Shown: one piece after another, positions 7,656 to 16,339 of the stretch
Layout of the letters: the number at the start of each line of letters is the position of its first letter
Numbering within the stretch: the first letter of the stretch is position 1
Assembly (NCBI GenBank): GCA_964636985.1
Contig: CAZWSX010000030.1
Coordinates: 15,643 to 79,642 of the forward strand
Length of the DNA: 64,000 nucleotides
Origin: CAZWSX01 sp964636985
Lineage (GTDB): Bacteria > Planctomycetota > Planctomycetia > Pirellulales > Pirellulaceae
Direction: 5' to 3'
Program-made: the position numbers and the translations under genes
Notes under the pieces: model-generated
Seen by the model: the letters and a program-made list of their open reading frames with translations, nothing else
What the model was told of the DNA's origin: nothing
Database searches by the model: none

Positions 7656-9773
7656 ATGACCGAACCCTCTCGCACTGCATCGTCGAGTTATGGGCGGTGG
7701 TACTGGGTCGCGCTAACCGCGACCACCATCGCGCTCGTCGCAGGCGCCGGATGGAGCGGGCAAAAGTTTCACAGGCACAACCGCTTTCCGATTGTTACGG
7801 GGCAGTCGGGCTCGACCATTGTCTATAACCACATAGGCGACAACGCGAAGATCTCAACATGGGATTGGACAACAAACGTTCGCCGCGAATTCAGTTCGAT
7901 CGCTCCACACGGCCAATGGGGCTATCTCGCTCGGGACGGTTCTAGGGTTGCGATCCTCGCCGATAATAAGCAGTCGATGGTCATCTGCGACCTCAAGCCT
8001 CCCCATGCCAAGCGGGTGATTTCGTTACCTCGACTCAATGGGCCTCAGCACAAAGGCCCCCATCTCTTTGGCGATGCGATCGGTTTGGTCGCGAAGGGGC
8101 GATATTTCGTTTTTGGCATCAGTGAAAGAGATCTTTCGACCAACACTTTTGCTTACCAGACGTACATCCGGGTTGTGGATACCCAGACCGGTTTACTCGC
8201 CGATGAATATGTTTCACCCGTGACCAATACCTACCAAGATTTCCAACTCTCCCAACTTGGCGAAACGTTCGATGCGATCACCCACGGCACGACGCCCGAC
8301 TCATACGAAGGGACGACTGTGCGATGGCAAGTCTCCGATGAGGGCAAATTATCTCAGGTTGAGGAGATCGAAACGGAATCTTACGGAATGCGGGACCGCG
8401 TCCTCCAAGACGACGGCACGCTTCGCCTTCTGAACTCCGACGAACGCGATTCCGTGGAGCCATCGCGTGTTTATCTTTCGGAACGCATGTTCACGACACC
8501 TCGAAGCACAATTTGGCTGCTATGTAAGGAAATCAGCTGTGGAGGCCGCGGGGAATGGACTGGCCCGCGGGCTTTGATGGACGAGGCTACAGGGCGGATG
8601 ACGCCACTCGACTCCGTCGTCGTGTTCAGCGAATTCTTCGGAAAGCAAGCTCCCAAGCGAACGGTGGGAATCCCCGATCAAAACGCCTTGCTCATCATCG
8701 ACCGCTACGGCGACGTGCAAATATTCGACGCAGCGACGGGCAAAACGTTGGCGGTCGACGCCCCGTCTCGCGCACTACGGATGAGATTTGGTGGACTGGC
8801 GATATGCCTGGCACTGGCTGCGGCCGCTTGGTTGGTGGCTGCCGAGCGGACACAAAGCCTCGATTGGTTCGTATTTGCTCTCACCATCGCCGCCGTGTCG
8901 GCACAAGTCAGTTTGATTACCAGCGCGTTCGCCTTCCCCTATCCCGGCTATTTCTTCGCCAATTTTCATCCCTGGCAAGTCGTTGCAGGAATGACGGCAG
9001 CAGGATCGGCCGTCAGTTGCCTGATTGCCGTTGCTTGGTATTGGGCCTGGGGAAGTGGCTGGCAGGCGATTCGCTGGTGCAAAGGTGCCGCTGCCTGGTT
9101 TCTCATTCTGACGCCCGCCGCGTTTGTGATCACCCGGTGGTCCGACGTCTTTCCGCAGCACCTGGAGATCGTAAGAACTATCGGCTTCTACATGGTGATC
9201 ATTACTTACGGAATGATCGCGGCCGGAGCACTCGCCGTAGTCTTGGCCGCTCCACGAGTCTTAGGATTTCGATATGGCCCACAGTCTGAATCAACATCAG
9301 CAACGATGCGCTATCAGGTTGGCGACCTCGTGGTCACAATTTCGGGCGTCGCTATCCTCTTGGCGCTGGTGCAGTTTCGCGTCCTCGAAGTGAATGGTCC
9401 AGAAAACAAATGGGTCTTTTTCGGATCGCGCTGGTCGCTCGTGGCAGCGGTGACCATAGTTGCACTGGTGGCCGCAAGTATTTGCACCGTGGCGCTGGCA
9501 ACTCGATGGCCACGAGTAGGAACGCTCGCTGCAACGCTGATTGTCATCGCGGCGATCGCGCCTGTTGTCAACAACCACGAATTCGACCTGTTGCAGGCAA
9601 GGATGGGGTGGAGATTCAACGACGACACGCCCTACTGGGGCAATGGCGCATTTTTGTTTGCCGCGTGGATCACAAGCGTCCTTCCACTCTGGCTGCTCCA
9701 CCGCAAAGGCTGGCGCTGGGCACGGTGCTTGCAGCCTCAGTCAGATCACGCAGCAGCACCGGCGGCGGCGTAG
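7656..9773 (+). CDS. Large membrane protein with N-terminal soluble propeller-like domain
   Basis: This 705-residue protein has one N-terminal helix (residues 17-34), a soluble extracytoplasmic region to about residue 375 with repeated 'iwDw/ VvDtqTG / IFDAATGK' phrases that resemble WD40-type blades, and then about eight membrane helices to residue 690. The blade phrases I see are STWDWTTNVRR, IRVVDTQTGLL and VQIFDAATGKT. I know no named family with this layout. It is transcribed away from the Dabb gene and converges on the DUF1501 gene 13 bases downstream. A role as a membrane-bound monitor is speculation. Confidence 0.7.
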   Translation: MTEPSRTASSSYGRWYWVALTATTIALVAGAGWSGQKFHRHNRFPIVTGQSGSTIVYNHIGDNAKISTWDWTTNVRREFSSIAPHGQWGYLARDGSRVAILADNKQSMVICDLKPPHAKRVISLPRLNGPQHKGPHLFGDAIGLVAKGRYFVFGISERDLSTNTFAYQTYIRVVDTQTGLLADEYVSPVTNTYQDFQLSQLGETFDAITHGTTPDSYEGTTVRWQVSDEGKLSQVEEIETESYGMRDRVLQDDGTLRLLNSDERDSVEPSRVYLSERMFTTPRSTIWLLCKEISCGGRGEWTGPRALMDEATGRMTPLDSVVVFSEFFGKQAPKRTVGIPDQNALLIIDRYGDVQIFDAATGKTLAVDAPSRALRMRFGGLAICLALAAAAWLVAAERTQSLDWFVFALTIAAVSAQVSLITSAFAFPYPGYFFANFHPWQVVAGMTAAGSAVSCLIAVAWYWAWGSGWQAIRWCKGAAAWFLILTPAAFVITRWSDVFPQHLEIVRTIGFYMVIITYGMIAAGALAVVLAAPRVLGFRYGPQSESTSATMRYQVGDLVVTISGVAILLALVQFRVLEVNGPENKWVFFGSRWSLVAAVTIVALVAASICTVALATRWPRVGTLAATLIVIAAIAPVVNNHEFDLLQARMGWRFNDDTPYWGNGAFLFAAWITSVLPLWLLHRKGWRWARCLQPQSDHAAAPAAA

Positions 9774-9786
9774 CCTACCTCGGCAA

Positions 9787-11262
9787 CTACCCCAACAATT
9801 CCGCCAGCACGCGGCCGTCGCCGCCGGCGGGGTGAGGACGGCCCATTAAGTCGACAACCGTCCGATGCGGATCGATGCCCAGCAGATGCAACAGCGTTGC
9901 TACGACGTCTTTGGGCGAGCACGGCGCATCGACCACTTCGCCAGCGACGGCATCGGTGCGTCCGACCACTCTTCCTTGGGCAAAACCGCCGCCTGCAAAC
10001 AATGCCGAGTACGCCCGCGCCCAGTGGTCTCGCCCTCCTTCGGCGACATTCTGAACCTTGGGCGTGCGGCCGTGTTCGCTGATGACTGCGATGGCCGTGT
10101 CTTGCAGCATTCCGCGATCGTGGAGGTCCGCCAGCAGCGACGAGAAGGCGGCGTCGAAGCCGGGACCCAACTCATCGCGCATCCGCGATCGCATGTGGAC
10201 GTGCGTGTCCCAACCCGTGTTGACCAGTCCGTATTCATCCCAGCACACGGTCACAAATTTGCCGCCTGCCTCCAGCACTCGCCGTGCGGCCAGGCATGAT
10301 TGGCCGAACAACGTCATGCCATAGCTTTCGCGAGCGGCGGCTGGTTCGCTTTGTACGTCGAGGGCCGTTCGCAGCTTCCCGGACGTGAGAACGCGACGCG
10401 CCATCGCGCGATGCCGGGCAAACGACGACTTGCTGGTGAGAACGGGCCGCTCCAGTTGATCCAGCAATCCCAAGCGGGCCGACCACTCGTCGCGCGCCAG
10501 CGAGTCTTGGGCAGCGACCGTCTCGAATCGATCGTTCGGCAAAATTCCTAGATAGGGATCCGCGATAACTTTGGTCGGCACGTCGGGAGCGCCGGCGTCC
10601 CGCAAGACAGAGCGCGTGCCAGCCGCGCGGAACTCGGCCCAGACGGGGTCGTACGTCGAGCCCAGGTACCCGCCGAAGGGACCCGATTTAACCCGGCGCT
10701 TCGACCCAATCTGAAATGGCAGGCCGAAATTGCGCGGAATGTCGCCCATCGGCTCACCGTCTTGCTCCGCCAGAAAATCGACGACCGACCCGATGTACGG
10801 CCAATGGCGCGGGTCGCGCGTGACGCCCTCCAATTGCAGGTCGGTTACAGGGACGCTGGTTGTGGCGAACGCCGTTCCGTGAATGGGAAACTCGTGCGTC
10901 AACGACCGCAAGATCGCGCAGCGATCGATCCACTGGGCTGTACGAGGCAGTATCTCGCCAATCCGCACGCCGGGAAGGCTCGAAGCGATCGACCCAAACT
11001 CACCGCGAATCTCGACGGGTGCATCGGGCTTGGGATCGAACGTTTCCAGTTGGCTCGGCGATCCCCACAAGTAGATCAGCACGCAACGTTTGGCCCGACC
11101 AAAGCCATCGTTATGGGACGCAGCCCCTTGCGCGAGTTGGCCCATTGCAGGCGCCGCCAATGCTGCAAGACCCGCGCCAACGGCGCCGCGGCGAGTTGTT
11201 TGCAATCGTGAATTGCTGGACACGCGACTCGTTCCTGCGAATGGAACTTGGGCCCACGCCAT
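9787..11262 (-). CDS. DUF1501 family protein with twin-arginine leader
   Basis: The N-terminus contains T-T-R-R-G-A-V-G-A-G-L followed by a hydrophobic stretch, a twin-arginine export signal. The body matches DUF1501: CVLIYLWGSPSQLETFDPKPDAP, RGEFGSI, a middle 'WDTHV' and 'VISEHGRTPKV', and a C-terminal 'LLHLLGIDP' with D-L-M-G-R-P. DUF1501 proteins share the alkaline-phosphatase/sulfatase superfamily fold. The ATG at 11262 is chosen over a TTG at 11307. In planctomycetes DUF1501 genes usually follow a DUF1549/DUF1553 gene; no such partner is present here, so this copy is isolated. Confidence 0.88.
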   Translation of the reverse strand: MAWAQVPFAGTSRVSSNSRLQTTRRGAVGAGLAALAAPAMGQLAQGAASHNDGFGRAKRCVLIYLWGSPSQLETFDPKPDAPVEIRGEFGSIASSLPGVRIGEILPRTAQWIDRCAILRSLTHEFPIHGTAFATTSVPVTDLQLEGVTRDPRHWPYIGSVVDFLAEQDGEPMGDIPRNFGLPFQIGSKRRVKSGPFGGYLGSTYDPVWAEFRAAGTRSVLRDAGAPDVPTKVIADPYLGILPNDRFETVAAQDSLARDEWSARLGLLDQLERPVLTSKSSFARHRAMARRVLTSGKLRTALDVQSEPAAARESYGMTLFGQSCLAARRVLEAGGKFVTVCWDEYGLVNTGWDTHVHMRSRMRDELGPGFDAAFSSLLADLHDRGMLQDTAIAVISEHGRTPKVQNVAEGGRDHWARAYSALFAGGGFAQGRVVGRTDAVAGEVVDAPCSPKDVVATLLHLLGIDPHRTVVDLMGRPHPAGGDGRVLAELLG

Positions 11263-11332
11263 GTTCGATACTGGCTCAGAATAGCCATCCTGCGCCGGCC
11301 AATACAAGAGAGCAGCGCAACGCCCGTCGGCG

Positions 11333-11947
11333 TTATCCCTCGTTGTCTTGAATCGTCAATTTCACCGAGTCGGCCCCCGCCTCTTGGGCGGCATCGACGG
11401 CCGACACCAGTGCGCCGTGCCGGCAATCACCGTGCGCAATGACCGAGACGCGGGTTGGGGAGATCCCCCTTCCGGCCAGCTCAGAAAGCGCCTCCTTCAG
11501 TTTTCTGGTGAGCTCGATCGAGGAGGGGACCGGAGCATCGTCGAGGAAGGTCGAATCGTCGGCGTCGATCCGCACGACGATGTTGTCGTCGTCGGCATCC
11601 TCGGTTGTTTGCGGCTTTGGAACCGACGTACCGCGCGACCCTTGTTGTTGCTTGGGTGCCGGCATCTCGATCGATGCTTGTCGCGCGGCGATCGACGTCA
11701 CCATGAAAAAGACGAGCAGAAAGAAGACGATGTCGACCATCGCCGTCATGTCGATCCAGTCGCCTCGGTCGAACTCCTTGGGAGGAGGCATCAACGCCCC
11801 GAACGCTTCCTGGGGCTTCTTCTTCCGCTTCGGCGCAGCGGGAACCTGAATCACCTCGCCGCAGTTAGGGCAGTTCAAACGATTATTCGCAAGCGAGTTC
11901 GGCGCTTTGAGAGGTTGGTCGCAGCTAGGGCACCGAAGGCGAATCAT
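11333..11947 (-). CDS. exbD: ExbD/TolR-type protein with N-terminal zinc ribbon
   Basis: From the ATG at 11947 the protein (204 residues) begins with a four-cysteine zinc ribbon, C-P-S-C near residue 6 and C-P-N-C near residue 25, linked by a lysine-rich stretch to a standard ExbD domain. The ExbD membrane helix starts with the conserved D-x-x-D-M-T-A-M-V-D-I-V-F-F-L-L; the aspartate in the helix is the proton-pathway residue. The periplasmic domain ends in a typical 'LISVIAHGD...AAQEAGADSVKLTI'-like fold. It is the last gene of the ExbB-ExbD-ExbD operon; the zinc ribbon is an unusual but recurrent planctomycete addition. Confidence 0.87.
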   Translation of the reverse strand: MIRLRCPSCDQPLKAPNSLANNRLNCPNCGEVIQVPAAPKRKKKPQEAFGALMPPPKEFDRGDWIDMTAMVDIVFFLLVFFMVTSIAARQASIEMPAPKQQQGSRGTSVPKPQTTEDADDDNIVVRIDADDSTFLDDAPVPSSIELTRKLKEALSELAGRGISPTRVSVIAHGDCRHGALVSAVDAAQEAGADSVKLTIQDNEG

Positions 11948-12019
11948 GGGTTCCGTGGCTATCTTGTGTGACAATCCGATGTGCGGTGTGCTTGAAACAT
12001 CCACTTCGCGATGCTGTTA

Positions 12020-12150
12020 GAGGCTATCCGCAATCTTGTTTCGGATAGCCTCGGGACGACCTGGACGGTCGTCGCAACGTCAAAACACCGAAGGTTTTTT
12101 GACGTTGTTCCATACGAAAATCGGCATGATGCCGATTTTCGGACAGCCTC
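12020..12150. mobile_element. 131-bp MITE-like element made of four hairpins
   Basis: The ends are 11-bp terminal inverted repeats differing at one base (GAGGCTATCCG and CGGACAGCCTC), flanked on both sides by TTA (12017-12019 and 12151-12153), a possible 3-bp target duplication. Inside are four successive hairpins: 12020-12030/12042-12052 (11 bp perfect), 12055-12061/12067-12073 (7 bp), 12075-12089/12093-12107 (15 bp, one mismatch, GAA loop) and 12115-12127/12129-12141 (13-bp perfect palindrome). No coding capacity is visible. The right TTA is also the stop codon (as TAA on the minus strand) of the upstream ExbD gene. Confidence 0.65.
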
Positions 12151-12627
12151 TTAGTCGTCCTTTTCCGTCACTCCCAAAAACAGCTTCGTCCCTTCGTCGA
12201 CAGTGGCCGCCCGGGCAATCCGCTTGATCTCACGGGCGGCAATTCCTTTTTCCGCCTTGATGATGACGTTGTTCTTACCTTTTTTCACTTCGTCTTCCAC
12301 GGCAGCCGCGATTAGTTGATCCTGGTCGGCGTCGGGAAACGGCTTCGACGACTTCATATCGCCCATGTAGACCCATGGATTGGGGCCGTTTCCGGGCACA
12401 ACGGTCAGAACCACGCTCTTTTCCGGATCGACAGGAACCACGTGCTTGGCGCGAGGCATTTCAATTTCGCCGAGTGCCGTCACTAGCGACGTCACCAGAA
12501 AGAAGATGTTGAGCATGAAGACCAGGTCGATCATGGCCGTCATGTCGACGTGGGCCCCTTCGCCGCTATGCGACTTGCGGGGAACCAGGTCACCCCCGAG
12601 GCCGGAACCTAAATCGTCGTGCATCAT
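12151..12627 (-). CDS. exbD: ExbD/TolR-type biopolymer transport protein
   Basis: This 158-residue protein has a short cytoplasmic N-terminus, the conserved membrane entry V-D-M-T-A-M-I-D-L-V-F-M-L with its key aspartate, and a periplasmic domain ending I-A-R-A-A-T-V-D-E-G. It is 24 bases downstream of the ExbB gene and 203 bases upstream of a second ExbD. ExbB/ExbD complexes use the proton motive force to energise outer-membrane or envelope processes; which TonB-like partner is served is not visible. Its stop codon abuts the MITE-like element. Confidence 0.9.
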   Translation of the reverse strand: MMHDDLGSGLGGDLVPRKSHSGEGAHVDMTAMIDLVFMLNIFFLVTSLVTALGEIEMPRAKHVVPVDPEKSVVLTVVPGNGPNPWVYMGDMKSSKPFPDADQDQLIAAAVEDEVKKGKNNVIIKAEKGIAAREIKRIARAATVDEGTKLFLGVTEKDD

Positions 12628-12651
12628 GGAAGCGAAAGTCCGTTGTGGCTC

Positions 12652-13284
12652 TTAGTCTTGTTCCGGCTTGACCACCTTCAGGAAGCGTACGAGCACCGGA
12701 CCGAGCGATTCTTGCAGGTCGCGAAGTTGAATCGTCAAGCTCGATGCAACGTAGCCGAGCGGAATGGCCGTTCCCAGTCCCATGGCCGTGCAGATCAAGG
12801 CAACGCTGATCTCGTCGGCAATTTGAGCCGGTTCCACCTTCGCCCCGGTACCGATACGGCCGAACGCCGCCATCATACCGAGCACCGTACCCATCAGGCC
12901 CAGCAGTGGACCGTTACGAATAACGGTGATGACCCAGTTGATGCCGTTCTCAATCGGAGCCAGCACGTTTCGCTGCATCGTCTCAGCGAGTAAGTGTCTC
13001 AAGTCCGAAAGATCAAGATCGCGATTATTCACGGCTAGATTTAATAACTGCGGCAGCGCTCTCGTGTCGCCATCGCAGAGAGCGACCACCGATTCAAAGT
13101 CACCGCTTTCCAGGTAGCGTCGGACTTCGGTCCGGAATTCATGTTGCGCGGCTTCGTTGCGGAAGCGGAGCCTTCGGAGTTGCCTCCAAACAACGATCCC
13201 GCAGTAAATTCCCCAAAGACAGTTCAAAGCCAGAAAGAGGTAACAAGAGTCGCCTAGCTTCTGCGCCAGATCATTTGTGTTCAT
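12652..13284 (-). CDS. exbB: MotA/TolQ/ExbB proton channel family protein
   Basis: The 210-residue protein has an N-terminal helix (residues 12-32), a cytoplasmic loop and two C-terminal helices. The ExbB/TolQ signature is clear: G-P-L-L-G-L-M-G-T-V-L-G-M-M-A-A-F with a following A-D-E-I-S-V-A-L-I-C-T-A-M-G-L-G-T-A-I-P. It heads the operon exbB-exbD-exbD. Together they form the inner-membrane proton-driven motor; subcellular location is the cytoplasmic membrane. The 324 bases between it and the response regulator gene hold both divergent promoters. Confidence 0.92.
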   Translation of the reverse strand: MNTNDLAQKLGDSCYLFLALNCLWGIYCGIVVWRQLRRLRFRNEAAQHEFRTEVRRYLESGDFESVVALCDGDTRALPQLLNLAVNNRDLDLSDLRHLLAETMQRNVLAPIENGINWVITVIRNGPLLGLMGTVLGMMAAFGRIGTGAKVEPAQIADEISVALICTAMGLGTAIPLGYVASSLTIQLRDLQESLGPVLVRFLKVVKPEQD

Positions 13285-13531
13285 AGGACTCGTTCAAATT
13301 CACGGTGGATGACACGTCCCCTAGGGCTAGCATGCAAAAGGAGCGGCCAACGAGTGTCGAAAATAGCGGCGTAAAATCCACCGCAAATGACGAAACTGGA
13401 GGGCCGAAAATGCCGCGACCGGGTGGTTAGCCTTCTGCAATGCTGGATGCTGGCGACAAAAACGATTCTAAACTCGTCACCCGTGCCAACAAGCAATGGT
13501 CAAAGCTCTCCTGCCGAATTAATGCTTTCTT

Positions 13532-13569
13532 TGTACGATTGTACTCTGTCTTTATGCAATCTTTATGCT
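13532..13569 (+). promoter_or_regulatory. Promoter region with 11-bp-spaced direct repeats
   Basis: Upstream of the response regulator gene two identical 8-base units CTTTATGC occur at 13551-13558 and 13562-13569, a period of exactly 11 bases, the geometry of OmpR/PhoB-family binding sites. Just upstream TTGTAC occurs twice (13532-13537 and 13540-13545); the first has a 16-base spacer to TATGCA, a plausible -35/-10 pair. The regulator's start is 40 bases downstream, so autoregulation is likely. Apart from this, the 13285-13608 gap shows nothing. Confidence 0.4.
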
Positions 13570-13608
13570 CGACGATCGTGGTTTTCGTCACTTTGGTCGT
13601 CCCAATGA

Positions 13609-14310
13609 ATGGTAGCGGCTATGGTTATTGGCAAAGTGCGCGTGCTCGTCATTGAAGACGACGCCCCCATTCGACAGTTCCTGCGCACCTCTCTTCTCCA
13701 GCACGACTACGACGTCACGGAGGCAACAACAGGGGCGGAGGGAATCGAACTGGCGACCCAGCAGACTCCCGATCTAGTGATTCTGGACCTCGGGTTGCCC
13801 GACATGGAGGGAATCGACGTACTTGGTCAGTTACGCCTCTGGTTGAATTCGCCGGTCATCGCGCTGTCGGAGCGGAGTCGCGAACAGGATAAGGTCGACG
13901 CTCTCGACGCCGGCGCGGACGACTATGTGACCAAGCCCTTCGGCGTCCGCGAATTGATGGCTCGCATGCGAGCCATCTTGCGGCGTGGGAACATCGCACC
14001 CGCAGCCAGCAAATTCACCGTCGGCGAACTAGAGGTCGACGTCGCGGCCCGCCAGGTTCGCGTCCGCGGGGAACTGGTCCACCTCACGCCGATGGAGTTT
14101 CGCCTGCTGGCATTCCTCGTGCAGCACGCAGGCAAGGTCCTCACTCATCGGGCCATGCTGGAACAGGTGTGGGGCCTCGAGTATCGAGACGAAATTCAGT
14201 ACCTGCGAGTCTTCATGGCAGGCCTGCGCCGGAAGATCGAAACTAATCCTGCTCAGCCCCGTTATTTACTAACCGAACAAGGGGTTGGTTACAGACTTGC
14301 GGATGAGTAG
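13609..14310 (+). CDS. OmpR/PhoB-family response regulator, KdpE-like
   Basis: The receiver domain has the acidic pair in VLVIEDDAPIRQF, the phosphoacceptor aspartate in LVILDLGLPD and the lysine in DDYVTKPFG. The C-terminal half is a winged helix with HLTPMEFRLLAFLVQHAGKVLTHR and the final R-Y-L-L-T-E-Q-G-V-G-Y-R-L. Phrases such as LDLGLPDMEGIDV and the wing are characteristic of KdpE rather than PhoB. No sensor kinase or kdp potassium-pump genes lie nearby, so the partner is unknown. An ATG four codons downstream (13621) is an equally good start. Confidence 0.9.
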   Translation: MVAAMVIGKVRVLVIEDDAPIRQFLRTSLLQHDYDVTEATTGAEGIELATQQTPDLVILDLGLPDMEGIDVLGQLRLWLNSPVIALSERSREQDKVDALDAGADDYVTKPFGVRELMARMRAILRRGNIAPAASKFTVGELEVDVAARQVRVRGELVHLTPMEFRLLAFLVQHAGKVLTHRAMLEQVWGLEYRDEIQYLRVFMAGLRRKIETNPAQPRYLLTEQGVGYRLADE

Positions 14311-14394
14311 TGGAAGTGTCGTCATCAACTTCCCTGCGATAGAATCGCCAAACCTTGTCGAAAATGCTCAGCCCACACTTCTGGTGCCCCCTCC

Positions 14395-15561
14395 ATGGTG
14401 AGTTTTTTTGAAGCGATCACCAAGCGACTCGTCGAAGCTTGGAAGCTGGACGAACCGTCCGGCCGCCGAAGTTCCTTTAGCTGCCGTTGCGGACGACCGG
14501 TTTACTTCGACAACAGCTTATGTCTGGCGTGCAAGGCACCGTTAGGCTTTGAACCCGACTCGTTGCAAGTTCGCGCGATGGCATCCGCTGATAAACCTGG
14601 CGCGTGGACTGTCGACAATAAAGAAGACCCGACCAGCACCTGGAAACGCTGCGAGAATTTCGATTCTCCGGCGGGCTGCAACTGGCTGGTGCACACGGAG
14701 GAAGAAGAAACGCTTTGCCGGTCGTGTCGGCTCAATCAGACGATCCCAGGTCTGGACGACCAGGATAATGCCCGTTGGTGGCGCAAAATCGAAAACGCCA
14801 AGCGGCGACTGGTCGCCCAGCTGTTGAATCTTGGTCTGCCTGTGGTCTCGAAAGTAAGCGAAGACACCGAGACCGGCGTGATGTTCGATTTTCTCCGCTC
14901 GCCGGAGAAGGGACCGCGCGTTCTCACAGGCCACGCTCAGGGATTGATTACCTTAAACGTCGAAGAAGCGGACGACTCGATCCGAGAAAAAACGCGACAC
15001 GAGATGCGGGAGCCGTATCGCACGCTCCTCGGACATTTCCGCCATGAAATCGGCCACTACTATTGGGACCGATTGGTAGCGGGAACGCCCTGGCTGGAAA
15101 AATGCCGCGAGCTATTCGGCGACGAGAGGGAAGACTACGCCGCGGCGCTAAAACGAAACTACGAACAAGGCCCGCCCGCCAATTGGCGGGACATGCACAT
15201 CAGCTCCTATGCCTCGGTTCATCCGTGGGAAGATTGGGCCGAGAGTTGGGCTCACTATCTTCACGTCGTCGATAGCCTCGACACGGCCCTTCGGTTTGGC
15301 CTTCGCGGAGAAGATGTGGAACAGGCCGTCGAGCCCTTCACGATCACCGACTTGTACGACCCAAGTGCACCCGACGCCCAGCGGGTCGTCCTGCTGATCA
15401 ATTCGTGGGTTCAATTGACAACCGTGCTCAACGAGCTGGCTCGCAGCATGGGGCAACACGATTTTTACCCCTTCGTGATGTCGCGCCCCGTCCTTCGGAA
15501 GATGCACTTCATTCAAATGATTGTGAAAGAAGCACGCGGTGGAGTGTCTCTGATTGGGTAG
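14395..15561 (+). CDS. Putative zinc-binding metallopeptidase
   Basis: The 388-residue protein opens with a rubredoxin-like zinc ribbon: C-R-C and C-L-A-C near residues 29-45 and a second pair C-N-W-L...C-R-S-C near 99-116. The catalytic part has H-F-R-H-E-I-G-H-Y-Y-W around residues 212-222, an H-E-x-x-H zinc-binding motif, and downstream W-E-D-W-A-E-S-W-A-H-Y where a further glutamate or histidine may complete the site. This is the layout of the 'putative zinc-binding metallopeptidase' family (PF15887). No signal peptide is present, so it should be cytoplasmic. Substrate unknown. Confidence 0.85.
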   Translation: MVSFFEAITKRLVEAWKLDEPSGRRSSFSCRCGRPVYFDNSLCLACKAPLGFEPDSLQVRAMASADKPGAWTVDNKEDPTSTWKRCENFDSPAGCNWLVHTEEEETLCRSCRLNQTIPGLDDQDNARWWRKIENAKRRLVAQLLNLGLPVVSKVSEDTETGVMFDFLRSPEKGPRVLTGHAQGLITLNVEEADDSIREKTRHEMREPYRTLLGHFRHEIGHYYWDRLVAGTPWLEKCRELFGDEREDYAAALKRNYEQGPPANWRDMHISSYASVHPWEDWAESWAHYLHVVDSLDTALRFGLRGEDVEQAVEPFTITDLYDPSAPDAQRVVLLINSWVQLTTVLNELARSMGQHDFYPFVMSRPVLRKMHFIQMIVKEARGGVSLIG

Positions 15562-15563
15562 AT

Positions 15564-15588
15564 CGCGACGAGCGGAAGAGTCGTCGCG
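15564..15588. terminator. Hairpin between convergent genes
   Basis: CGCGACGA at 15564-15571 pairs perfectly with TCGTCGCG at 15581-15588 across a 9-base loop, immediately after the metallopeptidase stop codon and 36 bases from the stop of the convergent ACT-domain gene. There is no T-run beyond a TTGTG, so it is only a candidate for a shared terminator. Confidence 0.4.
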
Positions 15589-15624
15589 TTGTGTCAGTGC
15601 CGTGTCATTGATATTGCCATGACC

Positions 15625-16128
15625 CTAATCCTCGTCCGCTAAATCGTTCTCGGTGATCGTCACGAAGCCCTTCGATTGCAGCGTCTCCAGCGCCATCTCC
15701 GGGTTGTCCACCATCAACGCCACCACGGGGCGGCCGTGCGGTCGACTCAGCAAGGGGTAGGCCTGAACCAGGTTTACCTCGGCTTGCAGCAAAGCGGTGC
15801 AGATTTCGACCAGCGGTTGCGGCGTGTCCCCCAGTTCGACGCCGATCAAGTCGGTCTCGATGAGGGCCAGACCGGCTCGCTCCAGGATTTCGCGTCCCTG
15901 CTCGGGTTTGCTCAAAAGGAAGCGGACAAAGGCACATTCAGTCGAATCGTTGATCGAGATGGCGACAATCTTGACCCGGCTTCCTTGGAATCGGCGGATC
16001 ACTTCCAGCAGCTGGCCGACTCGGTTCTCCAAGAACACCGTGAACTGCCGCAGCGTGGGATAGTCGCGTCCACGCATCGTCGAATAGCCTGTAATTGCCC
16101 CGGCGCCCGATCCCTCTGTGCGGCTCAT
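15625..16128 (-). CDS. Tandem ACT domain protein
   Basis: From the ATG at 16128 the protein has 167 residues. Residues 20-90 read as an ACT domain (LRQFTVFLENRVGQLLEVIRRF, then VAISINDSTECAFVRFLLSK), and a second ACT-like unit follows (LIGVELGDTPQPLVEICTALL, then NLVQAYPLLSRP and PVVALMVDNPE). Tandem ACT proteins of this size usually sense amino acids as dimers and can regulate enzymes or act alone. The upstream 71 residues of the longer frame lack ACT similarity and are excluded. It is divergent from the dehydratase gene, with 211 bases in between that contain only a weak 6-bp hairpin. Confidence 0.8.
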   Translation of the reverse strand: MSRTEGSGAGAITGYSTMRGRDYPTLRQFTVFLENRVGQLLEVIRRFQGSRVKIVAISINDSTECAFVRFLLSKPEQGREILERAGLALIETDLIGVELGDTPQPLVEICTALLQAEVNLVQAYPLLSRPHGRPVVALMVDNPEMALETLQSKGFVTITENDLADED

Positions 16129-16339
16129 GAATTCCTCAGTCGACCGGCGCGTTCCCTTGCCACGCCTGTCGAAGAATTGTGGTCGAAGAAATCGATCTAG
16201 TCTTCGAGGGTGGCCTATGTTCAATCTCGGCCGAACACCCGCAAAGCCGTGTTGCAATATAGAATTATCGCTTTCCCCAAGCAATCGAAGTCCTTTCCAT
16301 AGCTCCCTCGAATACCCCTGATTTGTCTGGATTGTCTTC

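Noticed and set aside
12017..12153. Integron attC-like site
   Set aside because: The hairpins resemble attC folding, but no GTTRRRY core pair in the right place and no integrase or cassette array is present.
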